64,000 nt of DNA from a bacterium (GTDB taxonomy: Bacteria > Arandabacterota > Arandabacteria > Arandabacterales > Arandabacteraceae). Under the pieces are notes generated by a model, which was not told the origin of the DNA, ran no database searches, and worked only from the letters and a program-made list of their open reading frames with translations. Position numbers and translations under genes: made by a program. Shown one piece after another: positions 36,752 to 45,463 of the stretch. Within the stretch, counting starts at the first letter, position 1, and each line of letters begins with the position of its first letter. The stretch covers positions 248,001 to 312,000 of the forward strand of contig JAOZOU010000004.1 in NCBI GenBank assembly GCA_029933125.1, read 5' to 3'.

Positions 36752-37670
36752 GAGTGTAAAGACCAAGATCCTTGATCTCATCTTCCTTGTGAGACCGCCT
36801 TTGCTCTGGGCTTCGGCTGCTTTCTTCTTTGCAGGTGTGACGTCTGGCTTTAAAGGTAGGAGTCTTGTTCAGCCTCTGAGAGAAATTCCCCTTATGCTAC
36901 CCAATCTGGGGTTGTTCTTACTCATCACTGCTGCAGCTTTCATAGTGAACCAGGCTTTTGACATAAAGGGTGACACCTTGAATCGTAAGGCTTTCATATT
37001 GCCAAGGGGTCTGATCAAGCTGCGTGAGGCACTCCTCTTCGGCTCAGGTATCTATATCGTAACCTTCTGGCTAAGTTTGAAGCTAGCACCGTTTAAGCAA
37101 TATCTTGTCTGGTCGGGCCTCGCTCTCGGTCTGCTTTACTCTTTACCACCGGTGAGGCTCAAGGCAAGAGCAATTTGTGATTTGATAGCTAATGTTGTCG
37201 GATTCGGTGTCATCGGTTTTCTTCTTGGTAGCTTGACCTATATGAAACCGAGCAAGGGTATGATTATCTCTGCACTTCCATACACTGTAGGGATGGCAGC
37301 CATATTTCTTAACACATGCATTGGAGATGAGGAGGGTGATCGCCAGGCTGGTGACAGGACAATCTGTGTTGCCTTTGGGAAGCGAAGGGTTGGGTTGATA
37401 GCATTCTTATCACTTGTCTTCACAGTATTTCTTGCTGCCCTGAGAGGCGAGATAGTGCTCTGGCTTGCAGCAGCGGGTGCCTTACCTGCATTTGTAGCAC
37501 TCGGTATTGAGCCAAGCAGGGAAAGCTCGACCATTGCTAGCCACCTGGCAGGTTGGCTTTTGATTTTGCTTATCAGTATCAAGATACCCGTCTATGGTAT
37601 CACGGCGATCGGTATCTACTTGGGCTCACGCTGGTACTATGGTAAGCGTTTTGATCTTTCCTATCCTTGA
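36741..37670 (+). CDS. UbiA-family membrane prenyltransferase
   Basis: A 309-residue integral membrane protein with about eight or nine predicted helices. The two Asp-rich motifs of UbiA prenyltransferases appear as NQAFDIKGDTLN (near residue 74) and DEEGDRQAGDRT (near residue 196). These bind Mg-prenyl diphosphate. Family members attach prenyl chains to quinone, heme, chlorophyll or geranylgeranylglyceryl phosphate; the acceptor cannot be told here. The start is TTG 36741 because AAGGGGG lies 8 bases upstream; a longer frame opening inside the deacetylase is unlikely. The 3' end converges with a DUF4388 gene across 17 bases. Confidence 0.85.
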   Translation: MSSKSVKTKILDLIFLVRPPLLWASAAFFFAGVTSGFKGRSLVQPLREIPLMLPNLGLFLLITAAAFIVNQAFDIKGDTLNRKAFILPRGLIKLREALLFGSGIYIVTFWLSLKLAPFKQYLVWSGLALGLLYSLPPVRLKARAICDLIANVVGFGVIGFLLGSLTYMKPSKGMIISALPYTVGMAAIFLNTCIGDEEGDRQAGDRTICVAFGKRRVGLIAFLSLVFTVFLAALRGEIVLWLAAAGALPAFVALGIEPSRESSTIASHLAGWLLILLISIKIPVYGITAIGIYLGSRWYYGKRFDLSYP

Positions 37671-37687
37671 CTGATCCCGAATACGGG

Positions 37688-38746
37688 TTAGGGTAGGAGA
37701 ACGTAGGTAGTTTCAGCCGAAGATTGCCAGTAGGTAAAGCGAGCTCCTCGTAACGACTGGATTTCATTCTGACTTATCAAACCCTCTTCAACAAGCTCTT
37801 CTAGACTGTCGGGGTAACATCCTTTCACCAATTTATAGGCTTCGAGTGCAAAGTTCAGATCATCTATCCTCCGCTGTTCGACAAATGAAGCCATGGTTTC
37901 GGTAAGATGTTTCATGGATGCCTTTGAATCTGTGTTGATAATAGCAAACCTGATTGCGGTTGAGATGGCGACGATTACCAGAGCTAAGATCCATGAACGC
38001 AGATGTGTGACTTTTGGCCTGGATACAACATCCTCGCTTTGCCCTTCAACTATTGCAACTATCCCGAGCGCGAACAGGCGTTCAAGGCAATCAAGAGTCT
38101 CGATCTCCTCACACTGGCTGATCTCAAGGATCTCGTCAATTGTTCGCTCGCCATCTACCAGTTGTAGGACCTGCTTATCCACGTCTTCGAGTGCCAGCTC
38201 CTCGAGATTCGAGACTGCGACGCGAATCTTGGTGTCGAAGGATGGTAGGAATCTCCTTATCTCATCGACTTCATCCTTTCGGCGCAGGGCCTCCATGAGG
38301 ATTGGCTCCAAACGCATGGGTTTGACCACATTTTTCTCCGGTGGAGAATCGGTTGTGGAGATGAATTCAAAAGTTCCCGTTTCCCATTTCACCACCGTCT
38401 CAAGTGTTTCGACGACGTATTCGGAAAGCAGGCTTGCAAGCTTGGATTTATCAAGTAAGTTTCGATTGAGAATTATCTCTATTGTATCGCCACCCTGGTT
38501 TTGTTTGAGTTCACTAATTTGATTGGCGGTTTCAATATCTATTGCTCCCTTTTCTCTGAGGTAGCTAAGGAAAGTGTCTCGGCCACTCTGACGACGATCG
38601 CGGGTAGATACTACCTTACCGCTTTCAAAGAATATGCTTGCCGATCTTCCACGACTTCTGAGATGCAATATCCCTGTCTTCTCTTGCATGGCAATCATCT
38701 GCAGGATTTCTGCGATGCTGAAGGATCCAATTTCACCCTTAAGCAT
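37688..38746 (-). CDS. DUF4388 domain membrane protein with pseudopilin-like C-terminus
   Basis: A 352-residue protein. Residues 1-130 match DUF4388 (PatA N-terminal type): LKGEIGSFSIAEILQMIAMQEKTGILHL, IFFESGKVVSTRD and WETGTFEFIS. A winged-helix-like middle part (GERTIDEILEISQCEEIETLDCLERLFALGIV, about 205-240) follows, then one transmembrane helix (about 255-275, WILALVIVAISTAIRFAII). The C-terminal region, FALEAYKLVKGCYPDSLEELVEEGLI, resembles the globular part of type II secretion pseudopilins. The function is unknown; DUF4388 proteins occur in gliding and signalling systems. It overlaps the upstream TPR gene by 8 bases, so they are probably one unit. Confidence 0.75.
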   Translation of the reverse strand: MLKGEIGSFSIAEILQMIAMQEKTGILHLRSRGRSASIFFESGKVVSTRDRRQSGRDTFLSYLREKGAIDIETANQISELKQNQGGDTIEIILNRNLLDKSKLASLLSEYVVETLETVVKWETGTFEFISTTDSPPEKNVVKPMRLEPILMEALRRKDEVDEIRRFLPSFDTKIRVAVSNLEELALEDVDKQVLQLVDGERTIDEILEISQCEEIETLDCLERLFALGIVAIVEGQSEDVVSRPKVTHLRSWILALVIVAISTAIRFAIINTDSKASMKHLTETMASFVEQRRIDDLNFALEAYKLVKGCYPDSLEELVEEGLISQNEIQSLRGARFTYWQSSAETTYVLLP

Positions 38747-40487
38747 TTGAGTGCTCCTCTCTGGCTTTCTTCAGTGTCACTCGAAACATTCGCCAGACAT
38801 AGAAGGCATAGCAGATTGCTGAGAGAGGTAGCAGCCACCCATTAAAGCTCGCTGCTCTCAGATTCGGAAGTGGCTTGATGAGGGGACCGTTTGCCACGAG
38901 CAAGAGTAGCAGAGATGAGAAGCAGGCTGTGATCAGCAAGCCCTTGAAGCGCTTTCCAGTCATGTGGTACAGCGTACCGGGCAGGAGAAGCCCAAAGATG
39001 ATGGTTAGCCACCTGCTTCGCCGTTCGAGCTCAAGAATTCTTTGGTTATATCGAAATTCCAATTCGCGATGCTCATGGTGGGCACTGGCGATCGTGGCAC
39101 AGGCCTTGCAAAGGAGTTGCTTGCCACGGCGTCTCGTTACCGGCAAGGGAATTGGTTCGTCACATATGTCGCAAGTCGCGGGTATGCGCAACCTGTAAGC
39201 CCCATAACCGAAGGCAAGGGCAACTACAACCAGAATTATAGAGCCCAGCGGTCCCGATTCCACTGGATGATAGGTCATTCTTAGATAGTCATTATCGGGG
39301 CTCAGGGCCAGCTGCCAAAGGACACGAGTCTGCAAGTTCATGGGGACAGGCCCAGGTTCTTGAGCAGTCAACAGTGTACGTATAGTGCCGAAGTCAAGGG
39401 CTGATGCCTTTGCTAGCTCCTCCTCTGCGAGATCATATTCAAGAAGTGCATTGAGGACCTGAGAATAGTTGTAGTGAACGATGGCGGCTCGCTGTCCATA
39501 CTTAAGAGCTGTTTCAAACATGCGCTTAGCTTGCTTGAGGTTTCCAAGTTCGTAATAGGCCACGCCAATGTTATTGAACACAGCTGCATTGGACGGACTG
39601 AACTTTGTAACCAGATTGAAATGGTCGATGGCTTGGCGATATTGCTTGGATTTAAGGCTAAGGAGGCCTGTTATGAACTGTCCGACGGGATCGAATTTCT
39701 TTTGGGATCTGTTGGTTGCGTAAGCTCTTACGAGCCATGTCTTGTCAACCTTGTCAGCGAGGGATGCGAGGCGTACTGTAGAATGGGGCAGCTGTGTCGA
39801 AAGTATCCTGCCCGTCAAAGTGAGAACACCTCCGATGAGCAAGAGATAGACTGCAAACACAACTATAATGCGTCTTTCCCCGGAGCCAGCAAATCTCCAG
39901 ACGCCTGCTGCACCGATTACACATATCCACGTCAACATAACAACAGGGCCACGGCTTGAGGTGACGAGGATGAGACCTGCAACGAGTGCATACATTACTG
40001 CCTTGCCATTTTTCCCCAGGAGCCATTCAGGCAAGCTGATCTGAAGCGAAGCCCAAATGAGTCGGGCATATCGGAGAAGTATAAAGACGATTGCGATGTA
40101 GATAGCAACACTGACTGCAATAACACCTACTGCAACTGTGTTTGATAACAAAACTGCCTGATAGAAGAAGTTCGAGAAAAGAAGCTTTACCCCTATCGCA
40201 AATTCTAGGAATGCATCCATTATCGATCTTCTGGCATAGACCTGAGCGAGAGCAAAATGGGGTTCGGGTGCATCCCGCATGTAGGTTGAAGCCTCAAGAT
40301 AGCTTTTGATAGCTCCCTCAACGTCACCTTGCTCAAGTTGCCTGTCACCCTTCCAGAGACTGACCTTAGCCTCAAGAAGCGGACTCGAATGCATCTTGTT
40401 TTCCTGGAGCGGTTGGCCCCAGATAGGCATAGCAAACCCCAGAAAGACGGCAATGCTAAGTGCAAGACTTTTGGCGGTCAAGCTCAT
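38739..40487 (-). CDS. TPR membrane protein with zinc-ribbon-like motif
   Basis: A 582-residue protein with an N-terminal signal (LALSIAVFLGFAMPIWGQP). Residues about 45-90 form one TPR-like repeat. About four membrane helices at 115-240 follow, then a TPR block at 280-380 (VFNNIGVAYYELGNLKQAKRMFETALKYG), a helix near 410-430, and a CxxC...CxxC module at about 435-465 (CDICDEP, then LLCKAC). A terminal set of hydrophobic helices follows. The module could bind zinc. I know no defined function; TPRs suggest scaffolding at the membrane. Its partner is the overlapping DUF4388 gene. The upstream divergent gap holds a strong palindrome (40,575-40,600). Confidence 0.7.
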   Translation of the reverse strand: MSLTAKSLALSIAVFLGFAMPIWGQPLQENKMHSSPLLEAKVSLWKGDRQLEQGDVEGAIKSYLEASTYMRDAPEPHFALAQVYARRSIMDAFLEFAIGVKLLFSNFFYQAVLLSNTVAVGVIAVSVAIYIAIVFILLRYARLIWASLQISLPEWLLGKNGKAVMYALVAGLILVTSSRGPVVMLTWICVIGAAGVWRFAGSGERRIIVVFAVYLLLIGGVLTLTGRILSTQLPHSTVRLASLADKVDKTWLVRAYATNRSQKKFDPVGQFITGLLSLKSKQYRQAIDHFNLVTKFSPSNAAVFNNIGVAYYELGNLKQAKRMFETALKYGQRAAIVHYNYSQVLNALLEYDLAEEELAKASALDFGTIRTLLTAQEPGPVPMNLQTRVLWQLALSPDNDYLRMTYHPVESGPLGSIILVVVALAFGYGAYRLRIPATCDICDEPIPLPVTRRRGKQLLCKACATIASAHHEHRELEFRYNQRILELERRSRWLTIIFGLLLPGTLYHMTGKRFKGLLITACFSSLLLLLVANGPLIKPLPNLRAASFNGWLLPLSAICYAFYVWRMFRVTLKKAREEHSNA

Positions 40488-40574
40488 CTGACCCCTTCAA
40501 CAAGAAGCAATTCCGAATGTAAACATTCTTATCAAGAGTTTCGGCATCTCTTATGGCATACTTGAGACTGGCTT

Positions 40575-40600
40575 AGGCACGCTTTGCAGAAAGCGTGCCT
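40575..40600. promoter_or_regulatory. Perfect inverted repeat in divergent intergenic region
   Basis: AGGCACGCTTT (40575-40585), loop GCAG, then AAAGCGTGCCT (40590-40600): 11 paired bases with no mismatch. It lies between divergent genes (TPR protein minus, Na/Pi transporter plus), where no transcript is expected to end. An operator, or a hairpin in a leader RNA, is more likely than a terminator. A plus-strand TTGACA at 40626-40631 lies downstream of it. Confidence 0.5.
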
Positions 40601-40664
40601 TATTTGAGTATGGTTACCTTTTGGGTTGACAGAGGCACAAACACGAGCTTAACTATAAAGACCA

Positions 40665-42728
40665 ATGGAAGCGACCAAACGACATAGGTGCCTTATTGGA
40701 GCCATCTTCCTGGCTTTGGTTGTGCTGGTGTGGATGGGACCTGCGGCATGTCAGGGTGAGGAGATTGTCAAACTCCAGTTTGCCAGAGGAGTCGATGGTC
40801 AGGACATATCTGGAAATGGCCAGATAGGGACAGCCGGCGAAGAGCTTGCCAGACCCTTAAGAGTGTTTGTCAGTGACCCTCAGGGGAGACCAGTTCCAGG
40901 TGTTCTCATTGAGTTCAAGCTTGTCGAGAAGGGAAGTAAGTTCTATAAGCACGGACTGCCCACAATCGAGCCCAGGCAGATACGCACATCTGAGGCAGGT
41001 ATTGCTGCCACCAAGATACACTTCGGGAAACTTGACGGGACATTTCACATTCTGGCTTCCCCCAAATCGCATGAGGGTAATTTTCTCATATTCACTGTCA
41101 AAGCATATAAGCAACACTGGCTTGCCTTCATGTTGCTTGGCTTGGCTGGTGGTCTTGCCATATTCCTCTTTGGCATCAAATTCGGCGGACGGGGACTCCA
41201 GAAAGCGGCCGGTAGCAAACTTCGTGAGACCATGTGCACTCTGACAAACAATAGATTCCTGGGTCTCATTACAGGAATTGTTGTTACGGTCATAATTCAG
41301 AGCAGTAGTGCAACGACCGCCATGCTAGTAAGCTTTGCCAATGCCGGGATAATCATCCTTCAGCAGGCACTTGGGGTCATACTCGGGGCCGACATTGGCA
41401 CTACTCTTACTGTGCAGCTCATAGCCTTTAGAATCTTCGACTATGCTCTCCTCATTGTTGCCGTAGGATTCGTCATCTTTATGTCGAGCACCGAGAGGTA
41501 TTCAAGGCTTGGTCAGATAATCATGGGTTTTGGTCTGCTTTTCTTTGGTATGAGTGTAATGTCAGGAGCTGTTGACCCAGTTAAGGATCACCCGGCCTTC
41601 ATAAAGTTCATGCTAGGAGTTGAAAGGAGTCCAGTCTTTGCAATAGTTGCATCTGCGATTTTTACAGCCATTATTCAGAGCAGTGCGGCTACAATAGGGC
41701 TTGTTCTGACGCTCGCTTTTCAGGGAATCATCCATCTTGAAACAGCCATACCCCTTGTTCTTGGAGCGAATATTGGAACATGTGCAACCGCCCTCTTGGC
41801 AAGTTTGGGGAGCACAGCCGAAGGTAGAAGGATCGCGTGGGCTCACATCTTCTTTAAGGTTGCGGGTGTACTTTTGCTCTTGCCTTTCCTAGGGCCATTT
41901 ACGCGATTTGTTGCCGGAACCTCGCCCGTGCTGACGCGGCAGATAGCTAATGCTCATAGTCTTTTCAACATTGGCGCTGCTTTTGCCTTTATTCCTTTCG
42001 TCAAACCCTGGGCTAAGCTTTTTAGATTCCTCGTCAAAGAGGAGGAGATAAAGATCAAGACCTTTAGACCCGTCTATCTTGACTCGAGAGTCCTCGACAC
42101 ACCAGCACTCGCTCTAGGGCAAGCAACTCGCGAGACCCTGAGAATGGCGGATATTACCTACAATATCTATTCCAATGCTATCAATGTCTTTCTCAATGAC
42201 GATGAGGGACTGAGAGAAAGACTCATAGAGGAAGATGACAAGATCGATACGCTTGAGGAAGCAATAACGCCTTACCTGACCATGCTATCGCAGAAGGAGA
42301 TGTCGGACGAAGAGGCTCAGAGGGCAGTTTCATTACTCTTCATTGTCAAGAATCTTGAGCTAATTGGCGATATCGTAACGAAGAGTCTTATGGATCTTGC
42401 ACTCAAGAAGATAACCGTTTCTCCGAGGTTCTCAAAGGAGGCGCTGGCACGCATTGAGCAGTACCACGGCGAGATTGAAAAGACTTTCCAGATGGCAATT
42501 GATTCCTTTGCTTCACAGGATAGAAGGTTAGCTGAAGAGGTGATACGTCGCAAGAGTGAAATGAATAAGCTGGAGCGAGAGCTTCATAAGGAACATCTTG
42601 CCCTGCTGCATGGCAGGAAGGAAGAGGTGACGGAAACAAGCACCATCTACCTAGACGTGATCAGCGACCTTAAGCGCATCAACTCGCTTGCTTCAGGCAT
42701 AGCCTATGCGGTGCTCGGTAGACTCTAA
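40665..42728 (+). CDS. Na/Pi cotransporter family protein with N-terminal Ig-like domain and C-terminal PhoU domain
   Basis: A 687-residue fusion. A signal/anchor helix (about 8-30) precedes an extracytoplasmic Ig-like segment (about 40-145). That segment includes PLRVFVSDPQGRPVPGVLIEFKLVEKG, a Big_1/invasin-like pattern. The NptA-type transporter follows with the duplicated QSSS motifs IIQSSSATTAML (Gln212) and IIQSSAATIGLV (Gln338), and NIGT/DIGT elements. The last 200 residues are PhoU-like helices (EEDDKIDTLEEAITPYLTML). Known relatives (YjbB/NptA) export or import phosphate with sodium. The Ig-like extension is unusual. ktrA follows 15 bases later, an arrangement that may reflect shared ion homeostasis. 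Confidence 0.85.
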   Translation: MEATKRHRCLIGAIFLALVVLVWMGPAACQGEEIVKLQFARGVDGQDISGNGQIGTAGEELARPLRVFVSDPQGRPVPGVLIEFKLVEKGSKFYKHGLPTIEPRQIRTSEAGIAATKIHFGKLDGTFHILASPKSHEGNFLIFTVKAYKQHWLAFMLLGLAGGLAIFLFGIKFGGRGLQKAAGSKLRETMCTLTNNRFLGLITGIVVTVIIQSSSATTAMLVSFANAGIIILQQALGVILGADIGTTLTVQLIAFRIFDYALLIVAVGFVIFMSSTERYSRLGQIIMGFGLLFFGMSVMSGAVDPVKDHPAFIKFMLGVERSPVFAIVASAIFTAIIQSSAATIGLVLTLAFQGIIHLETAIPLVLGANIGTCATALLASLGSTAEGRRIAWAHIFFKVAGVLLLLPFLGPFTRFVAGTSPVLTRQIANAHSLFNIGAAFAFIPFVKPWAKLFRFLVKEEEIKIKTFRPVYLDSRVLDTPALALGQATRETLRMADITYNIYSNAINVFLNDDEGLRERLIEEDDKIDTLEEAITPYLTMLSQKEMSDEEAQRAVSLLFIVKNLELIGDIVTKSLMDLALKKITVSPRFSKEALARIEQYHGEIEKTFQMAIDSFASQDRRLAEEVIRRKSEMNKLERELHKEHLALLHGRKEEVTETSTIYLDVISDLKRINSLASGIAYAVLGRL

Positions 42729-42743
42729 AAGAGGTGATAGGTT

Positions 42744-43430
42744 TTGGCTACACAGATGTTTGCTGTAATCGGTTTGGGCAGGTTTGGTTACACAGTTGCA
42801 AGCCACCTTGTTAAGAGTGGGGCTGAGGTAATCGCTATCGATTCCGATGAGAACATCATAAACGACGTCAGCAAGCAGATACCTGTTGCAATCTGTATGA
42901 ACTCGACGGATAAGGATGCTCTTCTTGCTCATGGGGTCGAGAAAGTGGATGCGGCAGTTGTTGCCATCGGACAAAATTTCGAAGCCAACCTGTTAACAAC
43001 CGCACTTCTCAAGGAGATCGGTGTACCTAAGGTTGTTGCACGCGCAAGCAATGATACGCAGAAGCGTATCCTTGAGTTGATAGGTGCTGATCAGGTCATC
43101 TTTCCTGAAGATGCTATCGGTATAAGAGTGGCTCAGAGCCTCTTGAGCTCACGTATCGTTGACATAACCTCACTCTTTGAGGGTCTCAGTGTCGCACAGG
43201 TTGTTGCTCCGAAAGAGCTCGTAGGCAAGAAGATTGGAGAAACCAAGTTCAGGCAGAAGTACAAATGCAACATAGTGGTCATAAAGCGGAAAGCGAACAA
43301 GTCAGACATAACGGGAGAATCGCCAAGATATAATGTCTTGCCCGGTCCTGATGATACCATACATGTCGGCGATATACTCGTTGTAATTGGCCACGAAAAG
43401 GACATCGAGAAGCTGGCAAGCAGCCTTTGA
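42744..43430 (+). CDS. ktrA: Potassium uptake regulatory subunit (KtrA/TrkA)
   Basis: A 228-residue RCK protein that gates a K+ channel-like partner in response to nucleotides. The RCK_N Rossmann fold starts with MFAVIGLGRFGYTVASHLVKSGAEVIAID, with the Asp that binds the ribose. RCK_C covers about 135-225. The length is that of single-unit KtrA rather than the double-length E. coli TrkA. Start TTG 42744 follows AGGTGATAGG. The membrane partner is encoded at 46,128-47,873, separated by asnS, hsp20 and an arginine decarboxylase. Confidence 0.92.
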   Translation: MATQMFAVIGLGRFGYTVASHLVKSGAEVIAIDSDENIINDVSKQIPVAICMNSTDKDALLAHGVEKVDAAVVAIGQNFEANLLTTALLKEIGVPKVVARASNDTQKRILELIGADQVIFPEDAIGIRVAQSLLSSRIVDITSLFEGLSVAQVVAPKELVGKKIGETKFRQKYKCNIVVIKRKANKSDITGESPRYNVLPGPDDTIHVGDILVVIGHEKDIEKLASSL

Positions 43431-43440
43431 GGCATAATCC

Positions 43441-44730
43441 ATGAAGTGGGTTTATGTGGAAGACATAGGCAAGCATGTCGGTGAGGAAGTATGCATTAAG
43501 GGCTGGGTCTATCATCTGCGCTCAATCGGCAAGGTTTGCTTTGTCGTCGTGCGTGATGGAACTGGAATCATTCAGTGCGTAGTAACCCAGGCAGATTCCC
43601 CTGAGGCCTTTGCCGCTTTTGATAGTCTTACCCTTGAGACTTCATGCGAGGTAACGGGTGTCGTGAGGGAAGATAGGCGTGCTCCAGGCGGCTATGAACT
43701 GCTCACAGGGTCCCTGAAGATCGTCCACAGGAGCGAGGACTATCCAATTACACCTAAGGAACACGGTATAGCATTTCTTATGGAGCGCCGCCACCTCTGG
43801 CTACGGTCGTCGAGACAGAATTCGATCTTGAGGATTAGAGCTGAGGTGATGAGAGCATGCCGTGATTACCTTGACGAACGGGGATTTGTTGAGGTTGATG
43901 CTCCAATCCTTACGCCGGCCTCTGTCGAAGGTACAACAACGCTTTTTGAGACAGATTACTTTGGTGAGCGAGCTTTCCTCTCGCAGAGTGGTCAGCTCTA
44001 TAATGAAGCTGCGTGCATGGCACTTGGGAAGGTCTATTGCTTTGGTCCGACCTTTCGAGCAGAGAAGTGTAAAACCAGGAGGCATCTCACCGAATTCTGG
44101 ATGCTTGAGCCTGAGATAGCTTTCGCCAACCTTGAGGATATCTTCCAGGTGGCAGAGGGTCTTGTCTGCTATATAGTTGAGCGTGTGCTTGAGAGGCATA
44201 TGAGGGAACTTGAGAATCTGGGGCGTGATATTGCTAGGCTTGAGGCAATAGAGTCCCCATTTGTGAGAATAACCTATGACGAAGCCCTTGAGATACTAGC
44301 TCAAGAAGGACATAGAATTGAGTGGGGGGAGGATTTTGGGGGTGATGAGGAGACCATCCTTTCCTCGGCTTATGAGAAACCTGTTTTCATCCACAGGTAT
44401 CCTGTTAAGGCAAAGGCCTTCTATATGCAACCCGATCCAGAAAACCAGGAGCTTGCAATGTGTACAGATATGCTGGCTCCCGAGGGCTACGGTGAGATCA
44501 TCGGTGGGAGTGAGCGTATCCATGATCTTGGGCTTCTTGAGCGCAGGCTTGAGGAATTTGGGCTTCCACGCGAACCGTTTGAGTGGTATCTTGATCTGCG
44601 CAGATATGGCTCGGTACCCCATGCTGGCTTTGGATTGGGTATCGAAAGAACAGTGGCCTGGATCTGTGGTATAAGACATGTGAGGGAGGCAATACCTTTC
44701 CCGAGGTTGATTTATCGGGTCTATCCATAG
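43441..44730 (+). CDS. asnS: Asparagine-tRNA ligase
   Basis: A 429-residue class IIb synthetase. The OB-fold anticodon-binding domain (1-105) has [27 protein letters not shown]. Catalytic motif 2 is [21 protein letters not shown] and motif 3 is [21 protein letters not shown]-type specificity residues ([15 protein letters not shown]) and a [11 protein letters not shown] stretch favour asparagine over aspartate. The length and the absence of an inserted GAD domain also argue for AsnRS. It starts 10 bases after ktrA and ends before a bidirectional hairpin. Confidence 0.92.
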   Translation: MKWVYVEDIGKHVGEEVCIKGWVYHLRSIGKVCFVVVRDGTGIIQCVVTQADSPEAFAAFDSLTLETSCEVTGVVREDRRAPGGYELLTGSLKIVHRSEDYPITPKEHGIAFLMERRHLWLRSSRQNSILRIRAEVMRACRDYLDERGFVEVDAPILTPASVEGTTTLFETDYFGERAFLSQSGQLYNEAACMALGKVYCFGPTFRAEKCKTRRHLTEFWMLEPEIAFANLEDIFQVAEGLVCYIVERVLERHMRELENLGRDIARLEAIESPFVRITYDEALEILAQEGHRIEWGEDFGGDEETILSSAYEKPVFIHRYPVKAKAFYMQPDPENQELAMCTDMLAPEGYGEIIGGSERIHDLGLLERRLEEFGLPREPFEWYLDLRRYGSVPHAGFGLGIERTVAWICGIRHVREAIPFPRLIYRVYP

Positions 44731-44733
44731 AGA

Positions 44734-44757
44734 AGGGGAGGTCGTGTGACCTCCCCT
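44734..44757. terminator. Hairpin between converging asnS and hsp20
   Basis: AGGGGAGGTC (44734-44743), loop GTGT, GACCTCCCCT (44748-44757): a perfect 10-bp GC-rich stem exactly between two converging stop codons. Neither side has a long T tract, but the position fits a bidirectional terminator. Confidence 0.65.
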
Positions 44758-44766
44758 ATCCCGTTC

Positions 44767-45213
44767 TTAGGAGACCTGGACGGGGATCTCCTTGGCTTTC
44801 TTCTCCTCGAGCTTGGGCATCGTGACCTTGAGAACACCGTCTTTGTAGACAGCTTTGACTTTATTGGCGTCGACCTCAACCGGCAGCGCTACAGAGCGCT
44901 TGAAGTAGCCATAAGCCCGCTCAACCCTGTGTACATTCTCGTTCTCTTCAGTCTTCTCCTGCTTCTTCTCACCACTGATCGTAAGAACATCGTTGTTGAC
45001 GCTGACCTTGATGTCGTCTCGCTTGAGACCCGGCAGCTCGAGGGTTGCGATTACTTCGTTGTCAGTCTCAGTGATGTCCATTGCCGGATACCAATCCCCC
45101 TCATAGGTCTCCGTCGAAGGTAGCGTTCTCCCATAGAATTCGTTGAAGAGTCTATCAATTTCATCTCGAAGACTCAGCATGCTCCTAAACGGCGTCCATC
45201 TGATGATCGCCAT
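44767..45213 (-). CDS. hsp20: Small heat shock protein, Hsp20/alpha-crystallin family
   Basis: A 148-residue holdase chaperone. It begins MAIIRWTPFRSMLSLRDEIDRLFNEFYG. The alpha-crystallin domain runs from about 42 to 135 (WYPAMDITETDNEVIATLELPGLKRDDIKVSVNNDVLTISGEK, then YGYFKRSVALP and AVYKDGVLKVTMPK). The C-terminal IPVQV is the IxI-type oligomerisation motif. The ATG at 45213 has a full AAAAGGAGGTG SD. Upstream at 45,255-45,272 is a near-consensus sigma-54 promoter rather than a CIRCE or sigma-32 site. This makes it a likely RpoN-controlled stress gene. Confidence 0.95.
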   Translation of the reverse strand: MAIIRWTPFRSMLSLRDEIDRLFNEFYGRTLPSTETYEGDWYPAMDITETDNEVIATLELPGLKRDDIKVSVNNDVLTISGEKKQEKTEENENVHRVERAYGYFKRSVALPVEVDANKVKAVYKDGVLKVTMPKLEEKKAKEIPVQVS

Positions 45214-45254
45214 TTGAATCACCTCCTTTTCTCGTGATTCCACCTGATTCCATT

Positions 45255-45272
45255 CGCAAAGAGTGTGCCAGG
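45255..45272 (-). promoter_or_regulatory. Sigma-54 (-24/-12) promoter of hsp20
   Basis: Read on the minus strand, CCTGGCAC-A-CTCT-TTGC-G. The GG and GC dinucleotides are exactly 10 bases apart, with TGGCAC and TTGC complete; only the last base (G for A/T) departs from the consensus TGGCACR-N4-TTGCW. The start point would be near 45,244, about 30 bases before the ATG, leaving room for the SD. Confidence 0.7.
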
Positions 45273-45361
45273 CTCGAGCTCCTGAAGATCTGAGCGCCAA
45301 TTCTTTGAAAAATCAGCAATTACGTCAATGCATCTTTGGAGACACGCTGTTTCCATAGCTT

Positions 45362-45411
45362 GCCAACTTGGCTTAACTCTGCCGCTATGGACGTCCTCGT
45401 AGCAAGAGGAC
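45362..45411. promoter_or_regulatory. Inverted repeats upstream of the hsp20 promoter
   Basis: Two inverted repeats lie 100-150 bases upstream of the hsp20 sigma-54 promoter: GCCAA-C-TTGGC (45362-45372) and GTCCTC-N7-GAGGAC (45393-45411). The distance suits enhancer sites of an AAA+ activator, but they do not share a sequence with the palindrome at 52,148, and short repeats can arise by chance. Confidence 0.3.
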
Positions 45412-45463
45412 TGTCAGTCTGGCAAATTCTATTAGGGCTTGACAAAACCCGGGTCGTGTTAAA

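Noticed and set aside
40576-40588. GGCACGCTTTGC within the divergent palindrome as a sigma-54 promoter
   Set aside because: GG and GC are 8 bases apart rather than 10, so the spacing excludes a -24/-12 element.
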